NCBI RefSeq assembly: GCF_029953305.1 | Contig: NZ_JASBAN010000002.1 | Span: forward strand, 21,234 to 85,233 | Direction of reading: 5' to 3' | Origin: Commensalibacter nepenthis | GTDB taxonomy: Bacteria > Pseudomonadota > Alphaproteobacteria > Acetobacterales > Acetobacteraceae | Length of the DNA stretch: 64,000 bases | Shown: positions 1 through 8,426 of the stretch, in pieces | Numbering within the stretch: the first letter of the stretch is position 1 | Layout: each line of letters starts with the position of its first letter | The notes under the pieces: generated by a model | Told to the model about the DNA's origin: nothing | Database searches by the model: none | The model's input: only the letters and a program-made list of their open reading frames with translations | Program-made: the position numbers and the translations under genes

Positions 1-1434
1 CATAATGTAAAATGGCTTACGCTTTCACAAGTTATTAAAGTAGCTTGTCAATTATTAGGGTTGGTTATTTTTGCAAGATACCTCACACCAAAAGATATTG
101 GTGTTATGTCACTGACTATGATTGTAGTCAGCTTTGTCAACATCTTAAGAGATATGGGGTCTTCAGCAGCAATTATTCAAAAGGAAGAGATTGACGATAC
201 GTTAATAAGCTCCGTTTTTATCTTAAATACAATAATGGGGTTTTCATTAGCGATAATTTTCTTTTTTTTGTCTTATTATATTTCTCATTTCTTTCAACTT
301 GAACTGCTCAAATATACTATAAAGTTAATAAGCATTACGTTTATATTAAACAGCATCACATCCGTGCATTTGGCTCTTTTGGAAAGAAAATCCAAATTTA
401 GAACCGTTGCTCTTACTGAGGTTATATCCTCAATGTCAGCGTTGGCAATAGGTATATATTTTGCAACGCATAATTTTGGTGTATATAGCCTCGTTTTTCA
501 AACATTGTCTTTTTCGTTGTTAACCTCTATTTCTTTCTGTTTTTTTTCAGGGTGGAAAGTCAAATTTATATTTGATCTAGACAAGATTAAATCTATTTTT
601 AAATTTAGTTCAAACCTAGTTTTATTTAATTTCGTAAATTATTTCTCAAGAAATAGTGACGAAATGATTATAGGTAAATTTTTTACAGCAGCAATATTGG
701 GAGAATATTCTCTGGCATACAGAGTAATGTTATTTCCGGTTCAAAATATGAGATCCATATTAACGCGGTCTTTATATCCAATTTTGAGCCGATTACAAAC
801 ATCGTCTAATGAAGCTGTTGAGGTCTATTTTAAATCTATTAAAGCGATTGCAATGATCGTTCCACCAGTGATGTTATGCTTATCAGCGGTTAGTCATGAA
901 TTTTCTCTTTTGATTTTTGGCTCTCAATGGTTACTGTTACCAAAATTATTGGTTTGGTTATCAGTTGTCGGTATCTTACAAGCAATAGTTAGTACAACAG
1001 GTGCTGTTTTTATGTCCAAAGGAAAAACGGACTTATTGTTGTATATTTCAATTTTTAATTCAGTTCTTCAAGTTGGTTCATTTATTATTGGTGGGTTTTA
1101 TGACATTGAGGTACTTGTAAAACTATATTTACTAGCAAATGCGATTATGTTTTTTCCTAATACGATGTTAGCTGTCAGATTATTGGGGGGACGCTTCTCT
1201 GATTTTATGCTATGCATATATAAACCCATGCTATGTGCTGCCTTGATGTTTTGTCTTGTAAAATTTATTAGTGTTTATTTTGTAGATTTGAACATATCAC
1301 TCTTGGAAATTTTTATTATTAAAATTTTACTTAGTTTCGTCATATATATTTCATTATTGTTTGCTACAAATCTAGATTTATATCACGCAGTTAAAAATAA
1401 ATTTTTTGCAGAGCATATTTCTAAAAAAAAATAA
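1..1434 (+). CDS. Polysaccharide flippase (Wzx/WzxC-like), 5'-truncated by window edge
   Basis: The open frame runs from the first base, so the true start lies outside the window; the TTG at 61 is only an internal codon. The protein is almost entirely hydrophobic, with repeated membrane segments, an early ARYLTPKDIG motif and an internal RNSDEMIIGKFF motif. Both are typical of the WzxC branch of the polysaccharide_synt/MATE-like superfamily (about 480 aa), which moves lipid-linked oligosaccharide across the inner membrane. Only some 10-20 residues appear to be missing. The substrate cannot be told from sequence. The region downstream is an IS element, so any surface-polysaccharide operon lies to the left. 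Confidence 0.85.
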   Translation, partial: HNVKWLTLSQVIKVACQLLGLVIFARYLTPKDIGVMSLTMIVVSFVNILRDMGSSAAIIQKEEIDDTLISSVFILNTIMGFSLAIIFFFLSYYISHFFQLELLKYTIKLISITFILNSITSVHLALLERKSKFRTVALTEVISSMSALAIGIYFATHNFGVYSLVFQTLSFSLLTSISFCFFSGWKVKFIFDLDKIKSIFKFSSNLVLFNFVNYFSRNSDEMIIGKFFTAAILGEYSLAYRVMLFPVQNMRSILTRSLYPILSRLQTSSNEAVEVYFKSIKAIAMIVPPVMLCLSAVSHEFSLLIFGSQWLLLPKLLVWLSVVGILQAIVSTTGAVFMSKGKTDLLLYISIFNSVLQVGSFIIGGFYDIEVLVKLYLLANAIMFFPNTMLAVRLLGGRFSDFMLCIYKPMLCAALMFCLVKFISVYFVDLNISLLEIFIIKILLSFVIYISLLFATNLDLYHAVKNKFFAEHISKKK

Positions 1435-1540
1435 TATTTGTTATCGACAATCAAATGTAGCTTGAAATGGTAATGTTTGGCTATTATCACTTTATGAGGA
1501 TTGTTTAAGATTTATTTACCTCAATTTGTATAGTAATTCT

Positions 1541-2419
1541 GATCTTGTCGCAAATATTGAATGGTGCTGTGATTAGCCATAAAGCTAGCTAATTTAGACG
1601 GGTATATTATTATTTAGACCGAATATGCTTTGAATGAGTTTTATTTGTTCGTTGATTGTCCATTTTCCTTTAAAACCCAGTCCTTTTTTAATCCAGAGAA
1701 TGGCCTCATATCCTTTGAGTGTTTTTCTTGCTGTATGAAAAGATTGAAAACAGCCATTTCTTGGTATACCCCTCTTTAACCTGAAATGATCATTTTCTAT
1801 TCCCTGTTGTAAGGATTTTTTTGTTTCATGAACGCAGTGATTGGGAAGGATATACTCATTCTTCATGGTCTGTATGGTTTTTGGAAACGGTAATGCTTTA
1901 TCTGTTCCAATATGAGTGGGTGCAAATAGACCATCTTTTTTAAACGCCTTTCTAAAGAAACGTTGTGCTGCTTTGATATTTCTTTTAGCTGTTAATAAGA
2001 AATCAATAGCAGTTCCATTCTTATCAATGGCTCTATATAGATACTTCCACTGACCTTTTACTTTGATATAGGTTTCATCAATCCTCACCTCACCACAATG
2101 GGGCTTTCTATAGCTTCTCAAAGGTTTTTCTAATAGAGGAGCATAGCGTAATACCCAACGGTTTAACGTGTTATGATCTGTATTTATCCCACGTTTTAGG
2201 AATAATTTCTCAATATCTCGATAGCTAAGACAATAGCGTAAATACCAGTTTACCACTTGGATAATCATCAATCCATTAAAATGACGATCTCTAAAATCAT
2301 CTCTAGATCTTAATATAAGCTTGCTATAGATACCAATAGACATAAATCGTTCCAGTATATAAATATTCAGACAACTTCTATATCATACTAAAATACATAA
2401 TTAAAATTGCGACAAGACC
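1541..2419 (-). mobile_element. IS6-family insertion sequence, intact copy 1
   Basis: An element of about 880 bp bounded by terminal inverted repeats of the form GGTCTTGTCGCAAAT (left end GATCTTGTCGCAAAT at 1541, right end AATTGCGACAAGACC ending at 2419). It contains one transposase gene. Two further near-identical copies occur at 51657-52537 and 56648-57527. The flanking 8-mers (1533-1540 and 2420-2427) do not match, so no target duplication is visible. IS6 elements often lose it through replicative recombination. Confidence 0.88.
1594..2343 (-). CDS. IS6-family DDE transposase (copy 1)
   Basis: 249-aa transposase with the IS6 (IS26-like) layout: an N-terminal helix-turn-helix region with the YRDIEKLF segment, then the catalytic core with RIDETYIKVKG (first D), HIGTDKA (second D) and a late GIENDH (E). 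The length is normal for the family and no frame disruption is seen. It differs by only a few residues from the proteins at 51734 and 56701, which suggests recent transposition. The family acts by replicative cointegrate formation. It is the only gene of the element and is read opposite to the upstream flippase. Confidence 0.92.
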   Translation of the reverse strand: MSIGIYSKLILRSRDDFRDRHFNGLMIIQVVNWYLRYCLSYRDIEKLFLKRGINTDHNTLNRWVLRYAPLLEKPLRSYRKPHCGEVRIDETYIKVKGQWKYLYRAIDKNGTAIDFLLTAKRNIKAAQRFFRKAFKKDGLFAPTHIGTDKALPFPKTIQTMKNEYILPNHCVHETKKSLQQGIENDHFRLKRGIPRNGCFQSFHTARKTLKGYEAILWIKKGLGFKGKWTINEQIKLIQSIFGLNNNIPV

Positions 2420-2425
2420 TTGGTT

Positions 2426-3934
2426 TTAAATTGGAAAATCTGCTTGCCATCCTCCCCCTAATGCTTTGTACAGATTTGTTAAGGCAACATCTGTATCTGT
2501 ATCCATTTTAACTAATGCTCTTTGTGCTAATAAAAGTTTGTTTTGAACAGAAATTACATTTAAGAAATCTATTACTCCTTCTTTATATTGTGTCTGTGCT
2601 ATTTCCAAAGCAGTTTGATTTTGTTTAACTGATTCTTGCCATTGTTCTCGTTGGTTTTGTGCCGCATTATAAGTAGTTAAAGCATCATCAACTTCATGCC
2701 AAGCACGAAGCACTGTACGTTGATAATTAATAGCCATTTCTTTTTGCTGGGCTTTACGTAACTCCAATGTGCCATGTAACTTTCCTCCTTCAAAAAACGG
2801 AATGCTTATTGTGGGTCCTAATCCATATTGCCTTGATGCCAAAGCACCTAAACCAGAAAATTGCAAAGCTTGAATATCTAAGCTTCCTGATAAAGTAATA
2901 CGTGGATAAAAATCAGCTTTTGCAACACCAATATTTGCTGTTGCTGCATGTAACTGTGCCTCAGCTGCACGAATATCTGGACGAAAACGTGCCAAGTCAG
3001 AGGGTAATCCCATTGGCACCCTAGGTGGAACAGGTGGAACAGGTTGAGGTGTTGATAATTCTTGTTTTAATGCACGAGGGGGTTCCCCCAATAAAAAACT
3101 TAATGCATTTATTAGCTGTGCTTCTTGTTTTTGAAGCTCTGGCAAATCAGCACGAATAGTTGCCACTTGTGCAGAAGCATTTGCGACATCCAGATTAGTT
3201 GTTGCACCATTTGTAAAACGCAGCTTGGTTAAGGACAAACTATGGGTTGCAATATCCAAATTTTCTTTAACAATTATGATCTGTGCTTGCACACCACGTA
3301 ACTGAATATAATCTCTTGCTATTTCAGCTAGTACACTGATCAAAATACCACGGCGTGTATCTTCACTTGCTTCAACCATTGCGCTAGAGGCTTCAACAGA
3401 ACGACGTACCCGTCCCCACAAATCAACTTCCCATGAAGAATCAAATCCATATTGCCAAAGATTAAACGGGTGTGATCCACTGCTTCCAGGCAATGCTGAA
3501 GGACCAAAACCAGGCGAGCCATTGGCAATTGTATCTATTGCTTGAGGTTGCGTTGTTCCCATTAAGCCAAGGATTCCATTTGGACTGGCTCTTTCACGCG
3601 CATAAGAAGCATTTAAATGCGCAGTGGGATATCGATCCGCACCGACAATACGTCGTTCTGAGCGACTTTGTGCCAGTCTTGCAGAGGCCTCTGCAACATC
3701 TAAGTTAGCAGCTGCTACTCTACTAACTAAAGAAGAAAGTTCTTTATCTTGAAAAATATTCCACCACATTGGATCGACAGGCATAGTTATTACTTGGCTT
3801 TTTGCAGGTTTTCCAGTTGGTGGTAAAAAACTTGATGGAAGCTTCGCTGTTGGTTTTTCCCAATCTGGTCCAACTGAACATCCTCCTAATAATAAAAGAG
3901 AAAAAACAAAGATAAAATTATTTTTTTTAAACAT
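2426..3934 (-). CDS. NodT-family outer-membrane efflux lipoprotein
   Basis: 502-aa outer-membrane factor of the OprM/NodT type. The N-terminus has a basic start, a hydrophobic core and a lipobox ending LLGGC, so the mature protein should be lipidated at about Cys19. The GPDWEKP segment after it is characteristic of the family. Two OEP repeats follow, with the usual SARLAQSRSERRIVGADRYP and IGVAKADFYPRITLSGS motifs. It is the last gene of a three-gene minus-strand operon (MFS, HlyD, OMF) and should supply the outer-membrane exit duct. The drug or metabolite exported cannot be inferred. Confidence 0.93.
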   Translation of the reverse strand: MFKKNNFIFVFSLLLLGGCSVGPDWEKPTAKLPSSFLPPTGKPAKSQVITMPVDPMWWNIFQDKELSSLVSRVAAANLDVAEASARLAQSRSERRIVGADRYPTAHLNASYARERASPNGILGLMGTTQPQAIDTIANGSPGFGPSALPGSSGSHPFNLWQYGFDSSWEVDLWGRVRRSVEASSAMVEASEDTRRGILISVLAEIARDYIQLRGVQAQIIIVKENLDIATHSLSLTKLRFTNGATTNLDVANASAQVATIRADLPELQKQEAQLINALSFLLGEPPRALKQELSTPQPVPPVPPRVPMGLPSDLARFRPDIRAAEAQLHAATANIGVAKADFYPRITLSGSLDIQALQFSGLGALASRQYGLGPTISIPFFEGGKLHGTLELRKAQQKEMAINYQRTVLRAWHEVDDALTTYNAAQNQREQWQESVKQNQTALEIAQTQYKEGVIDFLNVISVQNKLLLAQRALVKMDTDTDVALTNLYKALGGGWQADFPI

Positions 3935-3962
3935 GATCTATCTACTCTTAACTACTTGATAA

Positions 3963-5018
3963 TTAAAATGTGTTTTTATTGTTTTTCTTTGTTTGAGCAG
4001 TATTGATACTTACTTCTACGGACATACCAACGCGAAGACGTTTTGCTAAACCCTGATGAGGATCAAGGTAAATTTTAACAGGAATTCGTTGTACTACTTT
4101 GGTAAAGTTACTTGTTGCGTTGTCAGGAGGGAGCGGTGAAAACGCAATCCCATTGGCAGGGGCAATATTATCCACATTACCATTGAACGTTTTCCCAGGA
4201 AGACTATCCACTGTAATCTTAACCTGTTGTCCAGATTCTATATGTGTTAATTGTGTTTCTTGAAAATTTGCAACGATGTAAACCGATTCTAAAGGGACAA
4301 CCGCCATTAATGCTTTGCCAGGATTAACATATCCACCTACACGAACACTGCGTTGACCAATCATTCCGTCTATGGGGGATAAAATAGTTGTGTAAGAAAG
4401 ATTTAACCGAGCCTGTTCAAGTTCTGCTTGTGCACGTGCAATATCGGCGATACTTTCCTCATGTTTGGCTTTTAAAACAGCCAATTGGTGTTGAGCTGCA
4501 GTGGCCGCAGCACTATCACGTTCTTTAATCGCAGTTTTTTGTTGAAGTTGTGATGCAGATTTTTGTTGTTGCTCTACTGTGCCTGCCCCCCCACGGGAAA
4601 GATTATGGTAACGGGTGGCATTCTCTTTGGCAAAAATAACAGCAGCATTATCAGCACGAACCGTTGCTTTTGCTTGCATAATTACAGAATCCTGTCTGAC
4701 CAATTCTGCGGACAGATTATCTGCTTTTGCCTCTGCACTTTTAAGGGATGCTTCCGCAAAACGAACTGCTGTGCGATAATCTTTGTCATCAATATGAGCA
4801 AGTTTTTGTCCAGCGTGAACATATTGATTATCTTCTACATATACTCGATCGATCAAGCCACTAATTTTTGGGGCGACCACTGTAAAATCCGCAACGATAT
4901 AGGCATCATTAGTGGTTTGCGTAACGCCATTTCCAATAAGTAATTTATCGGCAATAATAGCAATCAATGCACAACAAGCGATACTGAAAATTAAAAGGAT
5001 TTTTTTCATTTTTGTCAT
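3963..5018 (-). CDS. HlyD/EmrA-family membrane fusion protein
   Basis: 351-aa periplasmic adaptor. A single N-terminal membrane anchor (residues about 5-25) is followed by the biotinyl-lipoyl-like half motif around VAPKISGLIDRVYVEDNQYVHAGQKLAHID, a long alpha-helical hairpin rich in Ala, Gln and Lys, and the second lipoyl half TTILSPIDGMIGQRSVRVGGYV. This is the EmrA/HlyD_D23 architecture that couples an inner-membrane MFS pump to an outer-membrane duct. Its start lies 14 bases after the stop of the MFS gene and its stop 28 bases before the OMF gene, so the three are almost certainly co-transcribed. Confidence 0.93.
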   Translation of the reverse strand: MTKMKKILLIFSIACCALIAIIADKLLIGNGVTQTTNDAYIVADFTVVAPKISGLIDRVYVEDNQYVHAGQKLAHIDDKDYRTAVRFAEASLKSAEAKADNLSAELVRQDSVIMQAKATVRADNAAVIFAKENATRYHNLSRGGAGTVEQQQKSASQLQQKTAIKERDSAAATAAQHQLAVLKAKHEESIADIARAQAELEQARLNLSYTTILSPIDGMIGQRSVRVGGYVNPGKALMAVVPLESVYIVANFQETQLTHIESGQQVKITVDSLPGKTFNGNVDNIAPANGIAFSPLPPDNATSNFTKVVQRIPVKIYLDPHQGLAKRLRVGMSVEVSINTAQTKKNNKNTF

Positions 5019-5032
5019 AATTATACTACCTT

Positions 5033-6604
5033 TTATGAAGGAGAATTAGATTTTGAAATATTATTTAAAAAAGGTGGGTAAATACGGGTTGCGACCAGAG
5101 GAATAAATATCAGTAAAACACTGGCAATCCCAATCATGACCAGGTTAATATCGGCAATTGTTAAAACTGTTGCTTGATCTTTGACTGATTTGGCAAGCAT
5201 TTGTAGAGATTCTGGATGGCGATTTAAGTTAGCTAGTACAAAATGAGAGCTGCCATAATGATCTAATAAATGATGAGAATGAGTATGCTCTCTCCATGTT
5301 TCCATAAAGCTGATTAAGCCTATGGCAATTATGTTAGAAAACCCTTTGAGCATATTAAACATCCCAGAGACAAAAGGTCCATCTGTTGGAGCTAACCCTA
5401 TGGTTGCCAGCATTAAAATCGAAATAACTGCCATTGGTTGACCAAAGACCTGTAACATTTGCAAAAGATAAAAATTACCTCCGTACCAATCAGATGTAAT
5501 AAAAGTTCCGCCATAACTTGACAGGATCATTAATCCCAAACCCCCTGCTAAAACCCAGCGGCAATCAACATGTTTAATATTGCAAAAGGCTGCAACTAGT
5601 GGCAAAGCAATTAACTGTGGTATGGCTACGATCAAAGTCATAGGAACAAGTTGTAAAGGGCGGTATTCTCTGATCTCAATAAGATATGAAGAAGCCAAAT
5701 CCATATTTGCTACGGATAAGACCAACACGACAGATAATGAAATTAATGAAAAGGATAAGTTACAGCTTTTAAGCATTTGAATGCGAAAAAATGGTAATGG
5801 ATGAAACCATTCATTTATTAAAAACATAATAAACAAAAAAACACCACCAACAAGTAAATGACAAATCAAGGGTGAATTAAACCAATCCAAGCGATCCCCT
5901 TGTATTAAACCAATCACAATCATGCTGATGGCTGGAAATCCCAAGAGTAATCCTGACCAATTAAATTGGCGAAAACGTTCTAATCTTAATGGATCTTGGG
6001 GAATGCCATAAGCAATCAAGGCAATACTTAATAAGCTTAATGGAATAGCTTCCCAAAAAACGGCTTTCCATCCGAAATATTCAAAAGAATAAGCCGCAAT
6101 TGAAGTGGCAAGATTGGGACCACATGTTGCTGTTAATGCATAGGCACCAAGTCCGTAAATTTTAATTTTAGGAGGCAGATAACGTAAAGCAACCGTCATT
6201 AACATTGGCGGCAAAGATCCCCCTGCAAATCCTTGAATAGAGCGTAGAACATATAAACTGTTCAGATTGGGCATAAATGGCGCAAGAAATGCCATCAATG
6301 CAAAGATAGAAATCATAGTGATGGTAAATTTACGTAAGGAAAAGGTAACAGAACACCATGGGGCAAATGCCATTGCTGAAATTTGAAAGGCTTCATAAAT
6401 GGCTGTAAACCAAGTTCCTTCATCATAGCTAATACCTAGTATTCCTTTAATATCAGCTAAATCAATATCAGTGACATGTTCATTAAACCCCGATACCAGT
6501 ACTGCGATAAGTACACCCATTAATCCTATGGAAACACGCAACGTAAAGGGTGTCGGTGTTGTTTTTGATACATGTATTCTTGGGGTTGCAATCGCTTCAC
6601 TCAC
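5033..6604 (-). CDS. DHA2-family MFS multidrug efflux transporter (EmrB-like)
   Basis: 523-aa integral membrane protein with about 14 predicted membrane helices, the count expected of the DHA2 (14-TMS) drug:proton antiporters. The N-terminal DIDLADIKGILGISYDEGTWFTAIYEAFQISAMAFAPW region resembles the D1/helix 1-2 part of EmrB-type pumps, and LRSIQGFAGGSLPPML resembles the helix-4 motif. It is first in the efflux operon and is divergent from the universal stress gene at 6765, so the 160-bp gap between them should hold both promoters. No dedicated regulator of this operon is adjacent apart from the GntR protein at 7282, whose role here is unknown. Confidence 0.93.
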   Translation of the reverse strand: MSEAIATPRIHVSKTTPTPFTLRVSIGLMGVLIAVLVSGFNEHVTDIDLADIKGILGISYDEGTWFTAIYEAFQISAMAFAPWCSVTFSLRKFTITMISIFALMAFLAPFMPNLNSLYVLRSIQGFAGGSLPPMLMTVALRYLPPKIKIYGLGAYALTATCGPNLATSIAAYSFEYFGWKAVFWEAIPLSLLSIALIAYGIPQDPLRLERFRQFNWSGLLLGFPAISMIVIGLIQGDRLDWFNSPLICHLLVGGVFLFIMFLINEWFHPLPFFRIQMLKSCNLSFSLISLSVVLVLSVANMDLASSYLIEIREYRPLQLVPMTLIVAIPQLIALPLVAAFCNIKHVDCRWVLAGGLGLMILSSYGGTFITSDWYGGNFYLLQMLQVFGQPMAVISILMLATIGLAPTDGPFVSGMFNMLKGFSNIIAIGLISFMETWREHTHSHHLLDHYGSSHFVLANLNRHPESLQMLAKSVKDQATVLTIADINLVMIGIASVLLIFIPLVATRIYPPFLNNISKSNSPS

Positions 6605-6764
6605 GATAGGTCACCTTAATCTTAAACTATTTAGAACTATTTCAGATGATTTTTATGAAGTTGTATATTTCTTAAATTACTGATATATGCTTTCACATAT
6701 AGAATCATCCTAACATAGGATGTTTAAATATAGTAAGATCGAATTAATGTAAAGAGGAATAATA

Positions 6765-7226
6765 ATGTTTACTAAAATTTTAATAAGTTTAGATGGATCA
6801 AAACAGGTCAAAAATATTCTTCCTGTTGCTGTTAGCCTTGCTAAAGCATATCAAGCGACATTATGTGTAATTTGTGTTGTAGATCCTGCGTATTTTTTAG
6901 AAGAATCGAACAGTAAAAAAGAGAATATGGTAAATGAAATAGACTATCCTGCTGCGGCAAGAGAAAGCACAATTGTCGAGGAGTTTATGGAAAAAATAGT
7001 AACCGATTTACGCAAAGAAAAAATATTAGTAGATGGTAAAATCATCGGCGGGGAGCCTGAGCAATCGATTCCTAAAGCAGCTAAAGAAATGGGGTGCGAT
7101 ATGATTATTATGGGACATCGTCATTTATCATGGCTGGGGCAATTAACAGAAACATCAATATGTCATTCTGTTATCAAAAACTCATTCCTTCCTGTTTTAG
7201 TTGTGCCTCAACCTGATAAAGGGTAA
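6765..7226 (+). CDS. Universal stress protein (UspA family)
   Basis: 153-aa single-domain Usp protein. It begins with the typical beta strand KILISLDGSKQVKNILPVAVSLAKAY and ends with the C-terminal strand LPVLVVP. The nucleotide-binding loop MGHRHLSWLGQLTETSICHSVI is related to, but not identical with, the classical G-2x-G-9x-G-S/T motif of ATP-binding Usps, so ATP binding is uncertain. A clear ribosome binding site (AGAGGAA) precedes the ATG. It probably acts in the cytoplasm in stress resilience; no specific partner is evident. Confidence 0.9.
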   Translation: MFTKILISLDGSKQVKNILPVAVSLAKAYQATLCVICVVDPAYFLEESNSKKENMVNEIDYPAAARESTIVEEFMEKIVTDLRKEKILVDGKIIGGEPEQSIPKAAKEMGCDMIIMGHRHLSWLGQLTETSICHSVIKNSFLPVLVVPQPDKG

Positions 7227-7281
7227 TAAATAATTATAAATAGACGCATTATTTATTTAACCAGTTAGAAAATACAAAACC

Positions 7282-7986
7282 ATGCTAAAAACTACAGCGC
7301 TTCCACAACTCAATCGAGTATCCTTAGTTGAATCAACAATTCATCTTATTCGCTCTCAAATAAAGAGTGGCAAATGGAAAGTGGGCGAACGTATTCCCAA
7401 AGAGGCAGACCTAGCGACGATGTTACAAGTTGGACGTAATACGGTGCGTGAAGCTATTCGGGCTTTGTCCCACGCACAAATATTGGAAGTTCGTCAAGGT
7501 GATGGCACCTATGTAAGATGCAGTGTTGATCCAGCAGAGGTAATGCGCCGTGTAAACAGTGCCAGTTTAAAAGATCATTTCGAGTTGCGTGCAATTTTAG
7601 AAACCGAAGCAGCACGGCTTGCAGCTATACGCAGAACTGACGAAGATTTAAAAGAGATTGATCAGCTTTTGAAAGAGCGTGGTGACATTCCTACAAAAGA
7701 TAATCTTGTTGAATTTATAGAACGAGATATTGCTTTTCATACTGCTATTACCAAAGCGGCTCATAATGAAGCATTATTAGAGCTATATTCTTATTTCTCG
7801 ATAGATATTCAGAATAATGTAAAAAAAGTTAAAAATATTAAAAATATGAAGGAACCAGGAAAATCAGCACATTTGGAAATAGTTCAAGCAATCAAAGATC
7901 AAAACCCAGAAAAAGCGGGTGCTGCTGCCAAAGCTGTTATTATGCCCATTATTGAAAACCTTATAATATTTGCCAATGAGGTATAA
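7282..7986 (+). CDS. FadR-subfamily GntR transcriptional regulator
   Basis: 234-aa regulator. Residues about 12-80 are a winged helix-turn-helix (KSGKWKVGERIPKEADLATMLQVGRNTVREAIRALSHAQILEVRQGDGTYV). The remainder is an alpha-helical FCD ligand-binding domain with His and Asp residues suited to metal or carboxylate binding (FHTAITKAAHN). The effector is unknown. Its stop codon lies inside, or exactly at the edge of, an IS6 fossil that begins at about 7981, so the last residues may have been altered by that insertion. It lies 55 bases after the universal stress gene and could be transcribed with it. Confidence 0.88.
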   Translation: MLKTTALPQLNRVSLVESTIHLIRSQIKSGKWKVGERIPKEADLATMLQVGRNTVREAIRALSHAQILEVRQGDGTYVRCSVDPAEVMRRVNSASLKDHFELRAILETEAARLAAIRRTDEDLKEIDQLLKERGDIPTKDNLVEFIERDIAFHTAITKAAHNEALLELYSYFSIDIQNNVKKVKNIKNMKEPGKSAHLEIVQAIKDQNPEKAGAAAKAVIMPIIENLIIFANEV

Positions 7987-8286
7987 AAGCAGTACAATGT
8001 TTCTTTAGAAAATAGTTTAAAGAGAATAGATTATTTGCACCCACTCATATTGGAACAGATAAAGCCTCTTCTTTTCCAAAGACCATACAGACCATGAAAA
8101 ATGAGAATATACTTCCCAATCACTACGATAATGAAATAGAAAAAATATTGACTTTAAAGAAAAAAGAACTATTTTACAATAAATTAATTTTATTCAAAAC
8201 ATCTTTGGACTAAATAATATAATAGCGGTCTAAATTAGCCATCTTTACGGATAATTACATATCAATTCAACATTTGCGACAAGACT
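7981..8286 (+). pseudogene. IS6-family transposase remnant (3' part)
   Basis: A decayed 3' piece of an IS6 transposase like that at 51734. Translation with stops gives FFRK-stop-FKENRLFAPTHIGTDKAS, then PKTIQTMKNENILPNH, then a scrambled tail. It ends in a recognisable terminal repeat, TTTGCGACAAGAC, at about 8273-8285. The 5' half is missing. Similarity begins at the NIKAAQR codons, right at the end of the regulator gene. Confidence 0.75.
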
Positions 8287-8426
8287 AAATTGATTATTTT
8301 GTTTGAAAAATTTATTTAAAATAATATATATTTTTCATTAATTTTTTATTAATATGAATTTTGAGATAATTTCCATATGAAACAAATTTGTTGCAACAAT
8401 TTAAATATATTAATAAAGGGAATATA
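8287..8426. other. AT-rich leader of the first Hint gene
   Basis: This stretch between the IS6 fossil end and the Hint gene is about 85 percent A+T and holds no gene. It must contain the promoter for the downstream gene, but no -35/-10 pair stands out clearly enough to call. A ribosome binding site, AAAGGG at 8415-8420, decides the ATG at 8427 over the in-frame TTG at 8388. Confidence 0.5.
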
